Origin: Geobacteraceae bacterium
GTDB lineage: Bacteria > Desulfobacterota > Desulfuromonadia > Geobacterales > Pseudopelobacteraceae
Reading direction: 5' to 3'
DNA length: 43,115 bases
NCBI GenBank assembly: GCA_025355325.1
Contig: JANXZX010000151.1
Span: forward strand, 1 to 43,115
Below, piece after piece: positions 33,515-43,115 of the stretch. Numbering within the stretch: position 1 is the first letter of the stretch; every line of letters begins with the position of its first letter. The notes below the pieces were generated by a model. The model saw only the letters and a program-made list of their open reading frames with translations. It was not told the origin of the DNA and ran no database searches. The position numbers and the translations under genes were made by a program.

Positions 33515-34264
33515 TCAGGGCTCGGCGGAATCTGCCAGATGTGGTTTATGAAGTTTGACCGGTGTGCTGCGCCTGAGTCTCAGGTTGAGCATCTCGACTA
33601 TTACCGAAAATGCCATGGCGAAATAGATGTACCCCTTGGGTATATGCATTCCGAAACCGTCACCGATCAATGATACGCCGATCAGGAGCAGAAAGCTGAG
33701 CGCCAGCATCTTGATGGTCGGATGTTTTTCCACGAAGGCGCTGATTTTTCCGGAGAAAAGCATCATAAAGCCGACTGCGATGACGACGGCGGCAATCATT
33801 ACGGCAAGCTGGTTGGCCATCCCGAGAGCGGTAATGATCGAATCAAGGGAAAAGACAATGTCCAGCAGCAGGATTTGCACAATAACCGCGCCAAAGGTTG
33901 CCCCGACACGTGCCGATGAGATTTCCTCCTCGCCTTCCAGCTTCTCGTGGATTTCCATCGTGCTTTTCCAGATCAGGAACAGGCCGCCGGAAATAAGAAT
34001 CAAATCGCGGCCGGAGATTTCGTTGCCAAGCACGGTAAACAGAGGCGCGGTAAGCCCCATCAGCCAGGTTAGTGAAAAGAGCAGCGCGATGCGGATAAAC
34101 ATCGCCAACCCAAGGCCGAGCAACCGGGCCTTTTCCTGTTGCTGTGCAGGGAGTTTGCTCGCCTGAATGGAGATAAAGATAATATTATCAATGCCGAGCA
34201 CAATTTCAAGTGCGCTCAGTGTTATCAGTGCCATCCAGACCTGCGGGTCCATCAGCCAATTCAT
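33515..34264 (-). CDS. TerC-family (YkoY-like) membrane protein, probable Mn2+ exporter
   Basis: 249 aa, seven helices. The first helix carries SALEIVLGIDNIIFISI and the later one LLDIVFSLDSIITALG; these paired acidic motifs are the metal-coordinating signature of TerC proteins. Control by a yybP-ykoY riboswitch, which senses Mn2+, supports manganese efflux or metalation of exported enzymes. I prefer the ATG at 34264; an in-frame start at 34279 adds five residues. It lies 70 bp before the Gly-rich membrane protein gene on the same strand. Confidence 0.9.
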   Translation of the reverse strand: MNWLMDPQVWMALITLSALEIVLGIDNIIFISIQASKLPAQQQEKARLLGLGLAMFIRIALLFSLTWLMGLTAPLFTVLGNEISGRDLILISGGLFLIWKSTMEIHEKLEGEEEISSARVGATFGAVIVQILLLDIVFSLDSIITALGMANQLAVMIAAVVIAVGFMMLFSGKISAFVEKHPTIKMLALSFLLLIGVSLIGDGFGMHIPKGYIYFAMAFSVIVEMLNLRLRRSTPVKLHKPHLADSAEP

Positions 34265-34307
34265 GGGTTGTCCCTCCATTGCTTTCTGTTTCTGTTAATC
34301 GGATAAA

Positions 34308-34359
34308 ATAAAAAAGACCTTTACCCACTGCATGTTGATACGCATTGGATAAAGGTCTT
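34308..34359 (-). terminator. Riboswitch-controlled intrinsic terminator before terC
   Basis: On the minus strand AAGACCTTTATCC pairs with the later GGGTAAAGGTCTT and is followed by TTTTTT. Its 5' arm shares CCTTTAT with the 3' strand of aptamer stem P1, so ligand-bound aptamer should prevent the hairpin. Confidence 0.9.
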
Positions 34360-34457
34360 GCTTGCGATGGTTATCGTTCCCGGTCCGAGTCTTGCGACTG
34401 TGCTGACGAACACGGGATCAGCCATGTCTCCGGCTGATAGCTACTCCCCTTCATTGA
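34349..34457 (-). ncRNA. yybP-ykoY manganese riboswitch aptamer
   Basis: The minus strand contains the hallmark GGGGAGTAGC near its 5' end and AGCAAGACCTTT at its 3' end, as in the crystallised Lactococcus lactis yybP-ykoY aptamer. Between them are the ATCAGCC/GGCTGAT stem, the CGTCAGCAC-type loop, a CCCG/CGGG stem and a small CGAT/ATCG hairpin. P1 forms from AATGAAGG with CCTTTAT. Ligand-bound P1 would free transcription, so manganese should switch terC on. Confidence 0.92.
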
Positions 34458-34463
34458 GTGATA

Positions 34464-34493
34464 ACCATAATTGAACCACTCCCTGATTGTCAA
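34464..34493 (-). promoter_or_regulatory. Sigma-70 promoter of the riboswitch-terC transcript
   Basis: TTGACA (34488-34493) and TATGGT (34464-34469) with an 18-bp spacer place the start near 34457, just ahead of the aptamer's P1 strand. Confidence 0.75.
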
Positions 34494-34502
34494 GCGGTCT
34501 TT

Positions 34503-35351
34503 TTACTTTCCGTAACTGTGCAGCCCTGACAAAAACAGGTTGACGCCCAGATAACAAAATATTGTGGCGGCAAAACCTATTATTGAAAGCCAGGCCGCCC
34601 TCTTGCCTACCCATCCCTTGGTGATGCGTGCGTGCAGAAAAGCGGCGTACACGAACCAGACGATCAGTGACCAGGTTTCTTTCGGGTCCCAGCTCCAGTA
34701 AGTACCCCAGGCGTAGTTGGCCCAGGCCGCTCCGGTGATGATGCCGAGCGTAAGTAGCGGGAATCCGATCATGATCGACCGGTAGTTAAGATCGTCAAGT
34801 ACTTTGGTGGGTGGAAACATGGCCAGCAGAGTATTGCCGGCCGGTTTGTCGGCAACTGCCTCGCTGCCAGCCTTTATCAGATACATGATCGAAATGCCGC
34901 AGGCCACGGCAAAGGCTGCATAACCAAGGAAACAGGTTATGACATGATACAGCAGCCAGTTGCTTTGCAAGGCGGGAACCAGCGGCTCGATTCCGGTGTT
35001 CATGCCAAGCTGCGCCCAGGCCATGCCGAGCAGGGCAAACGGCATGACGAACGCACCGATTACCCGGTATTTGTACTTTATGTCCAGAATTGCGTAGATC
35101 AGTACGATCGTCCAGGAAAAGAACACAATCGATTCATAGAGATTGGACATCGGCGCATGTCCCACACCCATGTCGTAAGATTCCTTCCAGCGCAGCCCAA
35201 TCGCGACAGTCTGTACAAACAAACCACCGTATGTGACGGCGATGGCAGCAGTTCCTACGGACTTGCTGCGGCTGGCCAGAAAAGCAAAAAAAACCAGCAT
35301 GGAGATGAGATAGGCAAAAGTGGTTATATTAAAAAACAGGGAACTGGTCAT
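34503..35351 (-). CDS. ccsA: Cytochrome c haem-lyase subunit CcsA (ResC; TIGR03144 CcsB naming)
   Basis: 282 aa with eight helices. The tryptophan-rich haem-handling motif is WGTYWSWDPKETWSLIVW near 223-240, flanked by conserved histidines in the membrane (YHVITCFLGY). With ResB it forms the system II synthetase that exports haem and attaches it to CxxCH sites, required for the multihaem cytochromes of this organism. It overlaps resB by 4 nt. Confidence 0.93.
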   Translation of the reverse strand: MTSSLFFNITTFAYLISMLVFFAFLASRSKSVGTAAIAVTYGGLFVQTVAIGLRWKESYDMGVGHAPMSNLYESIVFFSWTIVLIYAILDIKYKYRVIGAFVMPFALLGMAWAQLGMNTGIEPLVPALQSNWLLYHVITCFLGYAAFAVACGISIMYLIKAGSEAVADKPAGNTLLAMFPPTKVLDDLNYRSIMIGFPLLTLGIITGAAWANYAWGTYWSWDPKETWSLIVWFVYAAFLHARITKGWVGKRAAWLSIIGFAATIFCYLGVNLFLSGLHSYGK

Positions 35352-36730
35352 GGTTGTTTCTCCTTGGTAATGTCTGCTTTCAGCTGTTCGACAAGACGCT
35401 CAAAGGTCAGTTGGAAAGCCCCTGGGTTCTTGCTGGCATTGCCGCCCACAGTGACAGATCCGCCCTGGATACGCACCCAGATGCGTCGGTGGGAGAGGAA
35501 AAATGCGGCAAAGATACCGATTACCATCAGGAAGCAGCCCAGCCAGACGACCCATACGCCGGGATCCTTGGCAACCTGCAGTCCCGTGTACGACCGTTTC
35601 TCACCGCCATTGAAATGCAATACCGGACCTTTCCCATGATGTTTTGCATGCTCGATGTTGAGATTGGGGTGGTTGGCATAAACAACAACCTTTTCAGAAT
35701 TCCCGTCAGGGGTGTGAATCTCGATATGAGCCGCCGGGCCGGTAAGTCCTGGAGAATATTCACCGATTTCCGGCGTTGTTTCAAGCACATGCATACTGCT
35801 GCCATCGGGCAGGGTTGCCGAGCCGTTGCCCATCACCGTCAGCGGAACAGCGTTCTTCCCGTCAAGATCGGTGGTGGTGAAAAGAAATTTACTGGCATCT
35901 CCGTAACTCGATTGATAGAAGGTAATGCCCTTGTATGTCAGCGGATCGTTGACAATTATTGCTTTATGGTCGAATCCGGGCACCGGTTTGCCGTTTTCAA
36001 GCACGGTCAGAATACTTTTGAATTCTTTGGGGGCACCGGTGTCATAGAAAGCCGCACTGAACTTGTCGCAGCGTACTGAAAATCCAAGATCAATCTCTTT
36101 TTCAGAGCGGGTTACTACCTTGGATACGCTGTCACCTTCCATAATGTTAACATACGCTTTATAGCCGAAGAGCGAGCCAATTATGGTGCCGATGAAAATT
36201 ACAATAATGCTCAGGTGGACAGCATAGACCGACAGGCGGCACCAGGGTGTTTTTTGAGCAAAAAGGTGCCAGGCGCCATCAGCTTCGATTACTCCCGGCG
36301 TGGTAAATTCAGCCCCCAGCACGGCAACAATTCGCTCTTTAAGGGCGGTCGTATCATCCGTGCTCTTGAAGGTGACCACATTGGTCAGGGAGCGTTCCAG
36401 GCTGTCGTTTAAAATTGTTACCGGACAGGTGATGATTTTCCAGATGTGCGGCAATCGTTTGATGGAACAGGCAGTCAAGTTAACAGTCAGCAAATAGAGC
36501 AACAGGATGAACCACCATGAATGGTACATATCAAAAAAACCGAGTGTTTTGTAGAGCGATAGCTTGGTAGTACTGATCTGGGCCAGATATTCAGGTGCAG
36601 GAGTGCCTTGAGGAATAACCGTACCGATTATCGAAATGATAGCCAATGAGATCAACAAGAACATGGTCAGCTTTAAAGAACAGAAAAAGTCCCAGAGGGA
36701 ATGTAAAAAATCTTTTTTTTGGGTTGTCAC
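35348..36730 (-). CDS. resB: ResB/Ccs1 cytochrome c biogenesis protein
   Basis: 460 aa. N-terminal SLWDFFCSLKLTMFLLISLAIISIIGTVIPQG and the following helices, a third helix (LSVYAVHLSIIVIFIGTIIGSLFGY), a large periplasmic domain with LTYKGITFYQSSYG and a last helix (VWVVWLGCFLMVIGIFAAFFLSHRR) match the family. Translation starts at GTG with an AAGGAGA site 8 nt upstream. Partner of ccsA; the large domain holds apocytochrome during ligation. Confidence 0.93.
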   Translation of the reverse strand: MTTQKKDFLHSLWDFFCSLKLTMFLLISLAIISIIGTVIPQGTPAPEYLAQISTTKLSLYKTLGFFDMYHSWWFILLLYLLTVNLTACSIKRLPHIWKIITCPVTILNDSLERSLTNVVTFKSTDDTTALKERIVAVLGAEFTTPGVIEADGAWHLFAQKTPWCRLSVYAVHLSIIVIFIGTIIGSLFGYKAYVNIMEGDSVSKVVTRSEKEIDLGFSVRCDKFSAAFYDTGAPKEFKSILTVLENGKPVPGFDHKAIIVNDPLTYKGITFYQSSYGDASKFLFTTTDLDGKNAVPLTVMGNGSATLPDGSSMHVLETTPEIGEYSPGLTGPAAHIEIHTPDGNSEKVVVYANHPNLNIEHAKHHGKGPVLHFNGGEKRSYTGLQVAKDPGVWVVWLGCFLMVIGIFAAFFLSHRRIWVRIQGGSVTVGGNASKNPGAFQLTFERLVEQLKADITKEKQP

Positions 36731-36855
36731 GTGTACGTTCTCCTTGAAATGAGCACCGCTGCCCGGCTTTGTTTTAAGGGGGCAACAGCAGAATGAATCT
36801 GGCGCTTCACAATACAGTCGTGGGCTACCAGCAGGGCCTTTTGGTTATGGGAGTG

Positions 36856-37215
36856 TCAGGCGCGGTTTTGCGGGGGAACAAAAATAGTGCGGTATACCTG
36901 GGGAAACGACCAGGTCGGTTCCCGAAAATTTTGAAGAGCAACTACGGGGGCGTAAACGAGTTGAAGAGCCCGACTGAGCGGCGCGTGACACGCGCAGCAG
37001 CAAAAAGTCGAGTCGCAGCAGGATGAGGAGCCTTTTTCGTCGGAGCATGGACAATCAGCACAAGAGGCACTTGTTGCCGCACAGTAGACCGCTTCCGCAG
37101 CGGGCAAACCGTCCTCAAACGTGACCGATTGGGCAAAAATAGTTGTCGGCATGATCAGGTAGATGCCGATCAGGACAGCAGCGATAATATAGTTGAGCGA
37201 GAATGGGCGGTTCAT
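36856..37215 (-). CDS. Small exported Cys-rich protein, paralogue of the one at 24.5 kb
   Basis: 119 aa, no family recognised. A hydrophobic signal segment (IIAAVLIGIYLIMPTTIFA) precedes a region with eleven cysteines, including CADCPC, then CDSTFCCCACHAP, VYAPVVAL and a C-terminal IFVPPQNRA. The ordered motif set CDSTFCC, VYAP, IFVPPQ is shared with 24482-24793. It lies 125 bp upstream of resB on the same strand. The cysteine content suggests metal or thiol chemistry in the periplasm, but this is inference. Confidence 0.72.
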   Translation of the reverse strand: MNRPFSLNYIIAAVLIGIYLIMPTTIFAQSVTFEDGLPAAEAVYCAATSASCADCPCSDEKGSSSCCDSTFCCCACHAPLSRALQLVYAPVVALQNFREPTWSFPQVYRTIFVPPQNRA

Positions 37216-37327
37216 GAAATGTCCAAAATATGCATGGACGGGAATTTAAGCAACTAATCGGGAAATGTCAACAACGTTGGTTACCTCCGGTAACTCAGAA
37301 GGCTATTTTTTGCATTCACTTCTGCCC

Positions 37328-38977
37328 CTACAATTTAAACTGCTTTACCAGCCGCTGTAACTCCTCCGCATTACCTTTCAGTTGCGCTGCAGCCGTTGCA
37401 GACTCGCTAGCGCCTTGTGAAGTCTGTTGTACGACTGCGGTAATCTGCATCATATTGCTCGATATTTCACTAGTGGTTGCGGTCTGCTCTTCCGCTGCAG
37501 TTGCAATCTGATTGACCTGCATGGCCACAGAGTTGATCTGGTTGAGAATGTCCTCAAGCGCCTGACCCGATTTAGCCGCTTCTTCAGTACCTATTTCCAC
37601 CTGGTTTACACCCTGTTCCATAGCCTCAACAGCACCTTTGGTCTCACTTTGGATGGCTTTGATCATTCCGCCAATCTCCTTGGTGGCTCGAGTGGTACGT
37701 TCTGCCAAAGCCCGGACTTCATCGGCGACAACAGCAAAACCCCGGCCTTGCTCTCCGGCGCGAGCAGCTTCGATAGCTGCATTCAGAGCCAGCAGATTAG
37801 TCTGATCTGCGATGTCCTCAATTGTGCCGATTATCGCTCCAATCTGGTCGGAACGTGCTCCAAGACTCTCCACCGTTTTTGCCGATGCCTGGACTCTTTC
37901 GGCAATATGTCCCATAACTGACACCGTCTTTTCGACTACCTCAACACCGTTCTTTGCAGAATGCGTCGCTCTTTGTGCCGCCTCGGCGGCCATCTGACAG
38001 CTCCTGGCAATGTCACCGGAAGTAACGGACATCTCCTCACCGGCAGTTGCAACAGTCGTAGTTTGTGCAACTACCTTTTCTGTACCGGCAGCAATCCTTT
38101 CTGCAGTGGAATTCACCTGCGATGCCGCTACTGAAACCTGGGTAGCAGATTCTGCTACCCTATGCATTGCCTGTCCAAAAGAATCGGCCATAACATCAAA
38201 GGAGTGACCGATGGCCCCGAATTCATCAACAGCAGTGATGCGAACACGCTGTGACAGATCACCGTTGGCCAGGTTACTGCTGGCTTTGACCAGAGTAGAT
38301 GCTGCTTTTGTAATAGAGCATATTATTAAGATGCCTATGGCAAGTGTCACCAGTATTGATAGAACAATTGATGCGATAACAAGAGCCATGGTTTTTTGAT
38401 AATGGCTTTTGGAAGCTTCGAACGTTTTTTTGCCCTGTGCTTTCTCGTTGTCATAAATCTTTTGCGCCGCTTCGTTGGCTGCTTTGAAAAGAGGATTTAC
38501 TTTGGTCAGAGTGACATGGACCGCATCATCAAATTTTCCCGCCAGAATCACTTCGCGCGTTGCCAACAGGCCTTCCTTGTCAAAATGGTTCCGTTTCTCG
38601 TCAAAATCATCCGCAAGCTTCTTGTCTTCGGCGTTCAAGACCGCTTCTGAGGTATATTCTTTCCAGGATGCGGCAATCTCTCCAATGTTCTTGATTACCT
38701 GATCTGTATGGAAGGGTAACTTGTGGTCGTGCATCTTGACTATCTCGGGATTTGCCGGATCATGCTGAAGAGAAAGCAGCAACTGAATGCGATTGTCGCG
38801 CATGAGCGCCATGATATGGCTAATTTTAGAGGTGTTTACCAGGTTTTTCTTATACAGCGTTTCAATCGAATTGTTAGATGATTTCATACCCACCAGACCG
38901 ATAACTCCGGCAACGGTAACTGAAACAGAGGCGACCAACAGAATGATGATAAGCTTGGATTTAATGCTGAAGTTCAT
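37328..38977 (-). CDS. Methyl-accepting chemotaxis protein with 4HB-type sensor
   Basis: 549 aa: helix 1 ([23 protein letters not shown]), a periplasmic four-helix-bundle-like domain with [20 protein letters not shown], helix 2 ([26 protein letters not shown]), HAMP ([14 protein letters not shown]) and a cytoplasmic signalling hairpin with the tip [34 protein letters not shown] near 382-415. No C-terminal CheR-tethering pentapeptide (ends LVKQFKL). The ATG at 38977 follows AAAGGAGAG; the upstream open frame has no homology. Confidence 0.95.
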   Translation of the reverse strand: MNFSIKSKLIIILLVASVSVTVAGVIGLVGMKSSNNSIETLYKKNLVNTSKISHIMALMRDNRIQLLLSLQHDPANPEIVKMHDHKLPFHTDQVIKNIGEIAASWKEYTSEAVLNAEDKKLADDFDEKRNHFDKEGLLATREVILAGKFDDAVHVTLTKVNPLFKAANEAAQKIYDNEKAQGKKTFEASKSHYQKTMALVIASIVLSILVTLAIGILIICSITKAASTLVKASSNLANGDLSQRVRITAVDEFGAIGHSFDVMADSFGQAMHRVAESATQVSVAASQVNSTAERIAAGTEKVVAQTTTVATAGEEMSVTSGDIARSCQMAAEAAQRATHSAKNGVEVVEKTVSVMGHIAERVQASAKTVESLGARSDQIGAIIGTIEDIADQTNLLALNAAIEAARAGEQGRGFAVVADEVRALAERTTRATKEIGGMIKAIQSETKGAVEAMEQGVNQVEIGTEEAAKSGQALEDILNQINSVAMQVNQIATAAEEQTATTSEISSNMMQITAVVQQTSQGASESATAAAQLKGNAEELQRLVKQFKL

Positions 38978-39041
38978 TTTGTGCTCTCCTTTTTTTGGTT
39001 GGATAGGGAGGAAGGATCGGCCGTTTGAGCGCGCTGGCTGG

Positions 39042-41513
39042 CTATATCCTGAATTGCAGGACAACATCCTGCAGGTCAATTGCAGCCCTGTTAAGTTCTC
39101 CGGAAGTTTGTGCGATTTGCACGGAACCGGCGGCAAAGTTATTAGACACATTGACAACTGTTTCCAAGCCTTCTCTCATTGAATCTACGGCGGCGGATTG
39201 CTCTTGGGCAGAAACAGACATCTTTTGTATCAGTTCAGCTTTCTTTTCCACCCTACAGACAATATCCTTCAAGGTTTCGCCGGCTTTATTCGCGCGCTCG
39301 ACAACCGCGTTGACATTTTGAAGCCCATTGCTCATTGACTGGGAAACTCCATCCGTACACTGCTGTATTGCTCGTACCATTCCCTCTATTTGCACGGTGG
39401 CAATAGCTGTCCTTTCCGAAAGTTGCCGAACCGAATCTGCCACAACCGCAAAGCCAAGTCCCTGGTCTCCGGCACGAGCCGCCTCGATAGCTGCATTGAG
39501 AGCAAGTAAATTGGTCTGATCGGCAATACCCTTTATTACAGATGATATTTCGCCAATTTTCATGGAATGTTCCGACAAGCCGCTGATGGAACCGGTAATT
39601 TCTGCAATGGAGGTTGCAACCGACTTTATCCCTTCTACGGCCTCTCCCACGACGATATTTCCGGTCAGCGCCACAATTTTTGTAGCCTCGGCAAAATCTG
39701 ATGCAAACTTGGCTTCATTCGCCATACTCAGTGAAGCCCCGGACATCTGTTCGGCCGTGTTCGAGAGAGAAGCGGTCTGATTAGCCTGTGACCTGGCCCC
39801 AATCGTCAGTTGATCCGATGTTGCGGATAGTTCCGAGGCAGCTGAGGCAATCGTATTAACTTTTTCGGATACTGTTGAAATATTCCTCTGAAGCTTGCTG
39901 ATCAATTTGTTGAAGCCTGTACTCAACTTTCCGAGTTCATCCTTTCCGGCTGCCGGTAACCGCGCCGTCAGGTCGCCATTACCTTCCGCAATGTTGACTA
40001 TTGCGTCCGTTATCCTTTTTAAGGGTCTGGTAATAGAAAATGCCGTTCCTACGGCAAAAATGAGAATGGAAATAATTACGACCCCTGAGACAATCGCCAT
40101 AACTGTGGTGGCTGACGTAACCGTATTGTTGAGTGATGAGACTACATCGGCAAACTTGGCGGATATTATTTTTACTTTTGCGTCTCCTTCACGCGACTGC
40201 TCTTCAGTTATTTTTTTGATATTTTCTATCGTCGATTGCATGGCCAACTCGCTCGCCACAACGGAGCGCTTGGCAACCGTCACAGCTACTATTGCCGCAT
40301 CGGCTTTTTTTAAGGCATCATGTATCCCTGTAATATGTTTGAGCATATAGTTCATGTCACTCAGGGTGATGCTTCGTTTCAACACGTCCATCCCGGCAGA
40401 CAATTGTCTCCTGGCTGTTGATATTTCATTTGACGCCGCGCTTATCTCATTCTCCCCGGAACTGAGCATGACAAGCTGCACCGTACCCAAAAGCCGCTTG
40501 ATGTTGACTTGTATGTCGCTTGTAGCTTCAATTGTCCGGGATGCATACGTACGGTATTCCGAGGAGCGCTTCAGATCATTCATGCTTTGTGATGCCTGGA
40601 GTGCTGATGTATCGGCTTGTTCAGCCAACTTCATCTGAATATCCTCCAGCATCTTCCTGATTTCACGCTTTGACTTCTGGTAAGCTTCTTCCGCATCCTT
40701 GTTGGAAAGAATTTCCGAACGTAGCGCAAAAAGACCGGTACCCTCTTTCAATATCTGATCTACAGCACTGGCGGCAATGAACTTGGCCTCTTTTATGACC
40801 ACTGGGTCGCCTTTGTCGTAGACAATGGACTGAATGCCGTCACCGGCAGATTTTATCCGCTCTTTTAGCGGCGTCAGTTTGAACCTGCTTTTTATCGTTT
40901 CCATTTCGACAAGGATAGTCTCAATATCTTTCATCCTCATCTGTGCCGTTTTCATCTTGTTTATGCTTTCGTTGATACTGCTGTTTGAACGCTGTGCATT
41001 GTCCGACGTTGAAACTGCATTCACACTTGCCTTCTTTACGTCACCCGCTATTTTTGTTCCAATATCCTCCACCGCTTTAAGCTGGGCTGTGACAGCGGCT
41101 GAGCTCGACCTCATTGCTTCCATACTCTTCAGTCTCTGCGACACCGTCGCAACCACTGATTCTTGCAGATTGTCAAACATTGACATATCAATGGATGCAG
41201 AGTCTGAATCGAGTGTCCTTATTTCAGTCACAATCTTTTTGATGTCGGAAAGGATGTTTGATATCTGGGACGAAATTTTATGTATATCACTATCATTTGC
41301 CGACAAGAGCCCCAACCTGATGAAGGCGGACGAAAGTTTTTCACTCTCTTGTTGCAGTTCCATAACCTTGATTTGAAGCGGCGCGGTCTGGGATGTAAGC
41401 TGTCGAATCCCCGCTTTTGTCTTGGAGAAGCCAAAGAACGAGATGCCTACTGCTATGAGCAGTCCGGTGACAGCAATGGAGATAATCATGTACAGCTTGA
41501 TTTTAATTGTCAT
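39042..41513 (-). CDS. Large methyl-accepting chemotaxis protein
   Basis: 823 aa. Helix 1 ([21 protein letters not shown]), an unusually long all-helical periplasmic domain of about 440 residues rich in coiled-coil pattern, helix 2 near 465-487 ([15 protein letters not shown]), HAMP ([19 protein letters not shown]), and the signalling hairpin with [36 protein letters not shown] near 660-695. The size of the sensor suggests two stacked helical bundles (HBM-like) that could receive a binding protein. Same orientation as the other MCP, 64 bp apart. Confidence 0.94.
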   Translation of the reverse strand: MTIKIKLYMIISIAVTGLLIAVGISFFGFSKTKAGIRQLTSQTAPLQIKVMELQQESEKLSSAFIRLGLLSANDSDIHKISSQISNILSDIKKIVTEIRTLDSDSASIDMSMFDNLQESVVATVSQRLKSMEAMRSSSAAVTAQLKAVEDIGTKIAGDVKKASVNAVSTSDNAQRSNSSINESINKMKTAQMRMKDIETILVEMETIKSRFKLTPLKERIKSAGDGIQSIVYDKGDPVVIKEAKFIAASAVDQILKEGTGLFALRSEILSNKDAEEAYQKSKREIRKMLEDIQMKLAEQADTSALQASQSMNDLKRSSEYRTYASRTIEATSDIQVNIKRLLGTVQLVMLSSGENEISAASNEISTARRQLSAGMDVLKRSITLSDMNYMLKHITGIHDALKKADAAIVAVTVAKRSVVASELAMQSTIENIKKITEEQSREGDAKVKIISAKFADVVSSLNNTVTSATTVMAIVSGVVIISILIFAVGTAFSITRPLKRITDAIVNIAEGNGDLTARLPAAGKDELGKLSTGFNKLISKLQRNISTVSEKVNTIASAASELSATSDQLTIGARSQANQTASLSNTAEQMSGASLSMANEAKFASDFAEATKIVALTGNIVVGEAVEGIKSVATSIAEITGSISGLSEHSMKIGEISSVIKGIADQTNLLALNAAIEAARAGDQGLGFAVVADSVRQLSERTAIATVQIEGMVRAIQQCTDGVSQSMSNGLQNVNAVVERANKAGETLKDIVCRVEKKAELIQKMSVSAQEQSAAVDSMREGLETVVNVSNNFAAGSVQIAQTSGELNRAAIDLQDVVLQFRI

Positions 41514-41628
41514 TTTGGCACCTTTTCAAAGCGCTACCAGGCATAGTTTACTTGATACAATGGCAAAAGCACTGCAAAGCTTCCTTAATAAATAAATGTA
41601 TATTTCTGACGTCAACAAACCGTAAACC

Positions 41629-42786
41629 TCACTTTTTAATAGTTTCGATCTCCGTGATTTTGCCGTCGCGTATCTGCGTCAGATATACGTTGCTGGAAGC
41701 CTGGTGGTTATCTGGTCCCATGGAAATAGTCATTCCTCCCAGATCAACATTTTTCATACCTTCAAACGCTTTGATCATGCTTTCGCGCGTCAATCCCTTG
41801 CCCGCTTTAACAAGCCCGGCAACAAACACCTTGGCGGTAATGCATCCTTCAAGGTTCACAAATCCCAATTGTTCGCCCAACGCATGGCTGGCCAGAATGG
41901 CAGCGCATTCCTTAACAACCGGGATGGAAATGTTTTGCGGGAATGGAACTACCTGCGATATTACAATTCCGTTGCCCTCGTTGCCGACAGCGTTGACGAG
42001 ATTGTTAGTTCCTACAAAAGAAACCGTGGCAAGCGCTGCTTTCAAGCCAGCAGCTTTTGCTTCCTTGGTGAAGATCGAAACAGGTGTGTATGGCCCAACC
42101 ATGATCACCACGTCGGGATTAGCTGCCATGACTGCTGCAAGTCCTGTTTTAACGGCAATGGTGTTCCGCTGGAACGTCCCTTTTGCTACGACCTCCATAC
42201 CACGTTTTTTGAGCGCTTTTTCTGTCCCGGAAAGCACGGCAAGACCAAAACCGTCATCCTGATAGAAAACAGCGAATTTTTTTGCGCCGATGTCCTTGAT
42301 AAATCGCTCTACAAGCATCTCGGTCTCATTGTCATAGCTCGCTCTGATATTGATAATTTCCGGCACCACCGGTTGCCGTAACGACATGGCGCCGGTGAAA
42401 AGCCCAACCAGTGGAACCTTCATCTCCTTCACAATAGGTACTGCGGCGTTTGAGGTGGGTGTTCCCACATACCCAAAAAGACTGAACACCTTGTTCTGCT
42501 CGATCATGTTAACCGTGACATCAATTGTCTTATTGGGTTCGTAACCATCGTCATCTACCAACAGATTGATTTTTCTGCCGTGAATGCCACCCTTGCTGTT
42601 TATATCCTTGAATACTGCTTCAGCTCCGGTCTTCATACCAATACCTAACCCCGAAGCAGGACCCGTTTGCGCATTTACCATGCCGACTTTTATTTCCGTG
42701 TCTGTAACGCCATCTGCGGCAAACAAATGACCAACACTAAACAACATTGTAAGCACCATTCCCACTGAAATAATATGCTTTCCCAT
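41629..42786 (-). CDS. Periplasmic binding protein, LivJ/Peripla_BP_6 type
   Basis: 385 aa. Signal peptide cut after LFA (23), then the two-lobe type I binding fold: DTEIKVGMVNAQTGPASGLGIGMKTGAEAVFKDINSKGGIHGRKINLLVDDDGYEP is the family opening, and FGYVGTPTSNAAVPIVKEMKVPLVGLFTGAM the hinge region. Relatives bind branched-chain amino acids, amides or other small acids; the ligand is unknown. The permease and ATPase genes normally next to such proteins are absent; two chemoreceptors follow on the same strand. Confidence 0.93.
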   Translation of the reverse strand: MGKHIISVGMVLTMLFSVGHLFAADGVTDTEIKVGMVNAQTGPASGLGIGMKTGAEAVFKDINSKGGIHGRKINLLVDDDGYEPNKTIDVTVNMIEQNKVFSLFGYVGTPTSNAAVPIVKEMKVPLVGLFTGAMSLRQPVVPEIINIRASYDNETEMLVERFIKDIGAKKFAVFYQDDGFGLAVLSGTEKALKKRGMEVVAKGTFQRNTIAVKTGLAAVMAANPDVVIMVGPYTPVSIFTKEAKAAGLKAALATVSFVGTNNLVNAVGNEGNGIVISQVVPFPQNISIPVVKECAAILASHALGEQLGFVNLEGCITAKVFVAGLVKAGKGLTRESMIKAFEGMKNVDLGGMTISMGPDNHQASSNVYLTQIRDGKITEIETIKK

Positions 42787-43115
42787 GAGTAACTTCTCCT
42801 TTTAGTTGAGATCTGTTTCCGGATCAAATCGATGTTTATGGTACTCACTATTCGTAAAGTTGCGACAGGTGTGGCTTGTTTATGTAAATTGCTAAGATGG
42901 TATTGAATATAGTTGACTAAATAGTATTAATTGTCAAGTACAAATTACAATATATATATTATGCATTACACACTGATTGTGCCCGCATGTATATACTGAT
43001 CCTTTTTATTCCACTGGATATCCAATTATGCTGTACCATTTGCTGTGGAGCCTATTAATCAGGAGGAGGGGTGTTCCTGACGGTGACAATGAACAGCCCG
43101 ACCGCTCTAGCTGAG
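42787..43115. other. AT-rich upstream region and window end
   Basis: No complete gene. About 42890-42960 is AT-rich and contains a minus-strand TTGACA, but no convincing -10 at 17 bp, so no promoter is called. At the extreme right, AGGAGGAGGG at 43061 precedes a GTG at 43071 whose frame stays open for 15 codons to the window edge; it may be the start of a plus-strand gene but cannot be judged. Confidence 0.4.

Noticed and set aside
34367-34468. ATGGTTATC/GATAACCAT complementarity as the riboswitch's P1 stem
   Set aside because: The outer strand overlaps the promoter -10 and would not be transcribed; the known aptamer ends (AAGG...CCTTT) lie inside it and form P1 instead.
1-43115. CRISPR array or cas genes
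   Set aside because: No regularly spaced repeats and no Cas-like protein were seen on either strand.

Overview
The window looks like chromosome from a Geobacter-type member of the Desulfuromonadia/Geobacterales. The best markers are a three-haem PpcA-type periplasmic cytochrome, system II (ResB/CcsA) cytochrome c maturation, a futalosine-hydrolase (menaquinone) gene, paralogous Gre-type factors, complex I genes and large chemoreceptors. This assignment comes from reading proteins by eye; no database search was run.

Layout. 1-1.4 kb: a family 2 glycosyltransferase. 1.6-9.0 kb: an accessory stretch dense in toxin-antitoxin (TA) genes: higBA, an orphan hicB, HEPN-MNT, a REP-associated (Y1) transposase bracketed by perfect 14-bp inverted repeats, a Gp49/RelE-Xre pair and hicAB. 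Set among these are a DUF1858 / Fe-S / hemerythrin operon (probably nitric-oxide or redox stress), a GreB-like factor and an FKBP isomerase. 9.1-12.1 kb: a GlcD-type oxidase, a small membrane protein, Maf and YggS on the plus strand. 12.1-14.9 kb: a tight minus-strand operon engB-folE2-DUF2064-mqnB joined by 4-nt overlaps. 15.1-19.9 kb: a partial complex I cluster nuoH-ankyrin-nuoI-J-K-L with no nuoM or nuoN. 20.2-22.7 kb: tRNA-Pro(UGG), an HDOD protein and an Rh-type ammonium transporter. 22.8-25.2 kb: a DTW protein, a GreA/GreB-like protein, two small exported or membrane proteins and ppcA. 25.4-29.6 kb: an RND efflux pair. 29.6-36.7 kb, minus strand: small membrane proteins, UPF0182, a Gly-rich membrane protein, a TerC manganese exporter behind a yybP-ykoY (Mn2+) riboswitch, and ccsA/resB. 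36.9-42.8 kb, minus strand: a second Cys-rich exported protein, two chemoreceptors and a branched-chain-amino-acid-type binding protein.

Most notable signals: (1) a complete Mn2+ riboswitch with promoter, aptamer and terminator ahead of terC; (2) two palindromic repeats that have become part of coding sequence in the same operon (3' end of nuoJ, a loop of nuoL); (3) a near-duplicate promoter segment flanking the Gp49/Xre module, whose downstream copy carries an Fnr/HcpR-like dyad exactly 41.5 bp upstream of the predicted transcription start of the hemerythrin operon; (4) toxin-first TA operons whose toxin ATG sits at the predicted transcription start without a Shine-Dalgarno, while the antitoxins have one; (5) two paralogous small Cys-rich exported proteins sharing a CDSTFCC...VYAP...IFVPPQ signature that I cannot assign to a family; (6) a binding-protein/chemoreceptor/chemoreceptor string with no transporter beside it.
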